Shown piece by piece: positions 6,949-7,172 of a stretch of DNA of 7,172 nucleotides. Position numbers and translations under genes: made by a program. The stretch is from positions 1 to 7,172 of the forward strand of contig JABSPI010000243.1 in assembly GCA_013214365.1 (NCBI GenBank). The letters run 5' to 3'. This DNA is from Erythrobacter sp. Lineage in GTDB: Bacteria; Pseudomonadota; Alphaproteobacteria; Sphingomonadales; Sphingomonadaceae. Below the pieces are notes generated by a model, which had not been told where the DNA came from, did no database searches, and saw nothing but the letters and a program-made list of their open reading frames with translations. Each line of letters starts with the position of its first letter. Position 1 is the stretch's first letter.

Positions 6949-7172
6949 TTACGTCATATTGCCGGCAATTTCGCCAATCGCCCGGTCCGCCGCCTCGACC
7001 GCGGCGTTGAGATAGGCCGAGGCCTGATTGTCGCTATTGGCGAGATGGATCCGCCCGATCGGTTGGCGCCCGGCAATATGCGGGCCGTTTGCGCCGTCAA
7101 AGCTCCAATCATCTTCAAGCTCGTTATATTCATAGGCATAGCCATGCGGCCAGCGATTGACCGTTATCGCGG
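6949..7172 (-). CDS. C-terminal end of a second SpdH-like FAD oxidoreductase, 5' end outside window
   Basis: Read on the minus strand, the frame is open from the right edge to a TAA at 6951-6949, giving 73 residues with no internal stop. It contains ITVNRWPHGYAYEYN, then GRQPIGRIHLANSDNQASAY and AAVEAADRAIGEI. This lines up block for block with the C-terminus of the plus-strand SpdH-like protein ([48 protein letters not shown]), so the two are paralogues. The segment corresponds to the FAD-contacting C-terminal part of the amine-oxidase fold. The acidic linker is shorter than in the plus-strand paralogue. The gene converges on the operon across a 73-base spacer, so it is transcribed separately. 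Whether it also has a Tat signal cannot be seen. Assignment beyond SpdH-like flavoprotein is not possible from this fragment. Confidence 0.82.
   Translation of the reverse strand, partial: AITVNRWPHGYAYEYNELEDDWSFDGANGPHIAGRQPIGRIHLANSDNQASAYLNAAVEAADRAIGEIAGNMT

Noticed and set aside
6954..7145. 63-residue minus-strand open frame
   Set aside because: It is a shadow in a different frame of the partial SpdH-like minus-strand gene, which matches its paralogue residue by residue.

Overview
The window is a dense, GC-rich stretch (roughly 60 % by eye) of bacterial chromosome with gene order and codon use typical of an alphaproteobacterium. I would guess Sphingomonadales, an impression from codon and protein style rather than from any marker gene. 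It holds no RNA gene, IS element, CRISPR array or phage gene. About 98 % of it is coding, and every gap between genes is under 80 bases.

Layout. Five genes read rightward as one apparent operon whose promoter lies upstream of the window. They are: (1) a phytoene-dehydrogenase-like (COG1233/PYROXD2-type) FAD oxidoreductase, cut by the left edge (1-1323); (2) a second, diverged member of the same family (1316-2854); (3) a GcvT-family folate-dependent aminomethyl/methyltransferase-like protein (2851-4062); (4) a Tat-signal, lipobox-bearing flavoprotein of the spermidine dehydrogenase (SpdH) type (4123-6060); and (5) a PhyH-family Fe(II)/2-oxoglutarate dioxygenase (6087-6875). Genes 1/2 overlap by 8 bases and 2/3 by 4 (ATGA), so the trio looks translationally coupled. 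Genes 4 and 5 follow after 60- and 26-base gaps. A 73-base spacer carrying a seven-unit 8-bp tandem repeat separates the operon from a convergent minus-strand gene at the right edge (6949-7172, partial). Its visible C-terminus is clearly a paralogue of gene 4. This partial gene has no start codon in the window, so it is easily missed.

How the genes may work together (inference). All products are redox or one-carbon enzymes: two probably cytosolic flavoproteins, a THF-binding one-carbon acceptor fold, an exported amine-dehydrogenase-like flavoprotein and a 2OG hydroxylase. A natural reading is a catabolic pathway for an amine, polyamine or N/O/S-methylated small molecule. In it the flavoproteins oxidise the substrate and the GcvT-like protein takes the released one-carbon unit onto tetrahydrofolate, a split version of the arrangement fused in dimethylglycine and sarcosine dehydrogenases. 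The substrate cannot be read from sequence, and I know of no described system with this exact gene set.
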